From Bacteroidaceae bacterium (GTDB lineage: Bacteria > Bacteroidota > Bacteroidia > Bacteroidales > Bacteroidaceae), in NCBI GenBank assembly GCA_017469925.1, contig JAFUFK010000013.1, positions 124,001-188,000 of the forward strand: a stretch of DNA of 64,000 nucleotides, read 5' to 3'. Within the stretch, counting starts at the first letter, position 1. The number at the start of each line of letters is the position of its first letter. The position numbers and the translations under genes are program-made. The notes under the pieces are model-generated. The model searched no databases, was not told where the DNA came from, and saw only the letters and a program-made list of their open reading frames with translations. Of the stretch, positions 62,425 to 64,000 are shown in pieces.

Positions 62425-63933
62425 ATGAACGCAAAACATTTCCTTTATAGCTTGGCTGTAGCCCCCGTACTGGCCAGTGCCCAAAGCGAGAAGCCCAATT
62501 TTATCTTCATCCTTTGCGATGACATGGGGTGGGGTGACCTTGCCTGCTACGGCCAGCAGTACATCTCAACGCCCAATATCGATCGCCTTGCTTCTCAGGG
62601 CATGCAGTTCATGCAGGCCTATGCGGGCAGTCCCGTCTCGGCGCCTTCCCGTGCTTCGTTAATGACGGGGCAGCACACGGGACATTGCGAGATTCGTGGT
62701 AACAAGGAATATCGCTCAGGTTCCGTCACATACGGCAAGGCCACAGACTATGCCGTTACAGGTCAGCATCCGTTAGATACGGCTCATGTCGTCTTGCCCG
62801 AAATCATGAAAGACTATGGCTATACGACTGGGCAATTTGGCAAATGGGCAGGTGGCTACGAAGGCAGCTACTCTACCCCTGACAAGCGCGGCATCGATGA
62901 ATTCTATGGTTATATTTGCCAGTTTGAAGCCCATACCTATTACCCCAACTTCCTTAATAAATATAGCGCGCGCGCAGGCGATAAGGGCGTGACTCGTGAG
63001 CTTATGGAAGAGAACATCAAGTATGAATTCTATGGCGATGACTATTACAAGCGACCTCAGTATAGTGGCGACATCATCCACCAGAAGGCGCTCGAGTGGA
63101 TAGACCGTCAGGACGGCTCTCAACCCTTCTATGGCCTGTTTACTTATACGATTCCTCATGCTGAGCTGCTTCAACCCGAGGACTCCATCCTCCAGTCGTA
63201 TAAGGCAAAGTTCTGTGATGACAAAAGTTATCGTGGTGATAATGGTAGCTGGTATCATGCCGTTGGCAACGTGCATGCCCAGTTCGCTGCCATGATAACC
63301 CGTCTCGACGCCTATGTAGGTGAGATTATGGCAAAGCTCGAGGAAAAGGGATTGGCGGATAATACCATACTCATCTTCTCCAGCGACAACGGCCCTCATG
63401 AGGAGGGTGGGGCCGACCCGACCTTCTTCAATCGCGACGGTGTGCTGAAGGGGCTCAAACGCTCCTGCCACGAAGGCGGAATCCGCATCCCGTTCATTGT
63501 GCGCTGGCCTGGTCACGTTCCTGCTGGCGTGAAGAACGACCACCAGATTACCTTCTACGATGTGATGCCCACTTTCTGCGACATTCTGGGTATCAAGGAC
63601 TATGTCGACAAGTATCGCAATCCCCGTTTGGGTGAGAAAGACTACTTCGACGGCATCTCCTTCCTGCCGACCCTCACGGGCGACGATGCCAACCAGAAAG
63701 ACCACGAATACCTCTACTGGGAGTTCAACGAGACCAATCAGATTGGTGTCCGCCAAGGTAATTGGAAACTGATTGTAAAGAAAGGGGTGAGCGAGCTCTA
63801 TGACCTTGCTACTGACATCCACGAAGACGTCAACCTGGCCAGTGAGTACCCTGAGAAAGTAGAGGAGCTGAAGGCTCTCGTCTATCAGTCGCACACGGAC
63901 AATCCCTACTTCAGCGTGACCCTGCCCCAGTAA
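62425..63933 (+). CDS. Secreted sulfatase, serine type
   Basis: 502 residues. A short signal peptide (FLYSLAVAPVLASA) and the alkaline-phosphatase-like fold: metal ligands in FILCDDMGWGDLACYG, the formylglycine motif SAPSRASLMTG (Ser at about residue 72 in place of Cys), GKWAGGYEG and FSSDNGPHEEGG. A serine-type site needs a radical-SAM anSME maturase, which is not in this window. Substrates of such enzymes include host mucin or glycosaminoglycan sulfates. The order with the GEVED gene suggests they act together. Confidence 0.92.
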   Translation: MNAKHFLYSLAVAPVLASAQSEKPNFIFILCDDMGWGDLACYGQQYISTPNIDRLASQGMQFMQAYAGSPVSAPSRASLMTGQHTGHCEIRGNKEYRSGSVTYGKATDYAVTGQHPLDTAHVVLPEIMKDYGYTTGQFGKWAGGYEGSYSTPDKRGIDEFYGYICQFEAHTYYPNFLNKYSARAGDKGVTRELMEENIKYEFYGDDYYKRPQYSGDIIHQKALEWIDRQDGSQPFYGLFTYTIPHAELLQPEDSILQSYKAKFCDDKSYRGDNGSWYHAVGNVHAQFAAMITRLDAYVGEIMAKLEEKGLADNTILIFSSDNGPHEEGGADPTFFNRDGVLKGLKRSCHEGGIRIPFIVRWPGHVPAGVKNDHQITFYDVMPTFCDILGIKDYVDKYRNPRLGEKDYFDGISFLPTLTGDDANQKDHEYLYWEFNETNQIGVRQGNWKLIVKKGVSELYDLATDIHEDVNLASEYPEKVEELKALVYQSHTDNPYFSVTLPQ

Positions 63934-63963
63934 AGTGTGCCCTTTAAGCCCCCTGAGACCGAC

Positions 63964-64000
63964 ATGAAACGCTTGCTGTCTATCGCCCTCCTGTTTATCG
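63964..64000 (+). CDS. Start of an exported protein, cut by window end
   Basis: ATG 63964 opens a frame beginning MKRLLSIALLFI, a signal-peptide start, and runs off the window 30 bases after the sulfatase stop. It is probably the next gene of the same unit. Confidence 0.55.
   Translation, partial: MKRLLSIALLFI

Overview
The window reads as chromosome of a Bacteroidales bacterium, most likely a Prevotella-type genome. The reasons are Bacteroidetes-type promoters (TTG, about 20 bases, TAnnTTTG) in front of many genes, a complete Bat aerotolerance operon, a full Na+-translocating NQR operon, a GT3-type glycogen synthase next to a short alpha-glucan phosphorylase, and secreted GH29, GH92 and sulfatase enzymes. 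Coding sequence is GC-rich at third positions. No rRNA, tRNA, CRISPR array, prophage or transposase was seen.

Layout. 1-6.7 kb: a hybrid two-component sensor (5' end cut by the window), its response regulator and a UvrD/PcrA helicase, with small gaps or overlaps. 6.7-15.3 kb: a decayed tcdA, an aminotransferase, a LolC/E-like permease, a beta-helix protein, a TPR protein, a small Cys-rich protein with a lipoprotein, a Na+/Ca2+ exchanger and a small secreted protein. 15.4-19.7 kb: glycogen synthase and phosphorylase. 19.7-22.5 kb (minus): TenI/ThiE-like protein, PRPP synthetase and serine dehydratase. 22.6-28.5 kb: alpha-L-fucosidase, a BaiN/HI0933 flavoprotein, RmuC and TrpB2. 28.5-31.3 kb (minus operon): a TIR-like protein, M18 aminopeptidase, QueD and QueE. 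31.4-33.5 kb: GH92 mannosidase. 33.5-34.3 kb: 843 bases without a gene, rich in symmetric repeats and outward promoters. 34.3-44.0 kb: moxR, DUF58, an unnamed membrane protein, batA, a batB-batC fusion, batD, batE, PAP2 and a UDG-like gene. 44.0-44.5 kb: a palindrome array and a decayed yjbQ. 44.5-48.1 kb (minus operon): GNAT, SLC1-type symporter, ATP-grasp ligase and esterase. 48.3-54.5 kb: DUF2461, then minus-strand TamB, thioredoxin and HD hydrolase. 54.6-60.4 kb: nqrABCDEF. 60.4 kb to the end: a GEVED-domain secreted protein, a serine-type sulfatase and the start of another exported protein.

The most unusual item is the helicase at 4166-6679. About 345 bases of markedly AT-rich DNA sit in frame in its 1B domain and encode what looks like a whole UvrA-interaction module of the Mfd/UvrB type. 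Other items worth a second look are the mirror-symmetric non-coding element at 33.6-34.1 kb, the 23-base-period palindrome array at 44.05-44.15 kb, the ATP-grasp/esterase/transporter/GNAT operon, and the TIR-like protein placed at the head of a peptidase and queuosine operon. Two small housekeeping-type genes (tcdA, yjbQ) have lost internal segments. All functional assignments come from reading motifs by eye; no database search was run.
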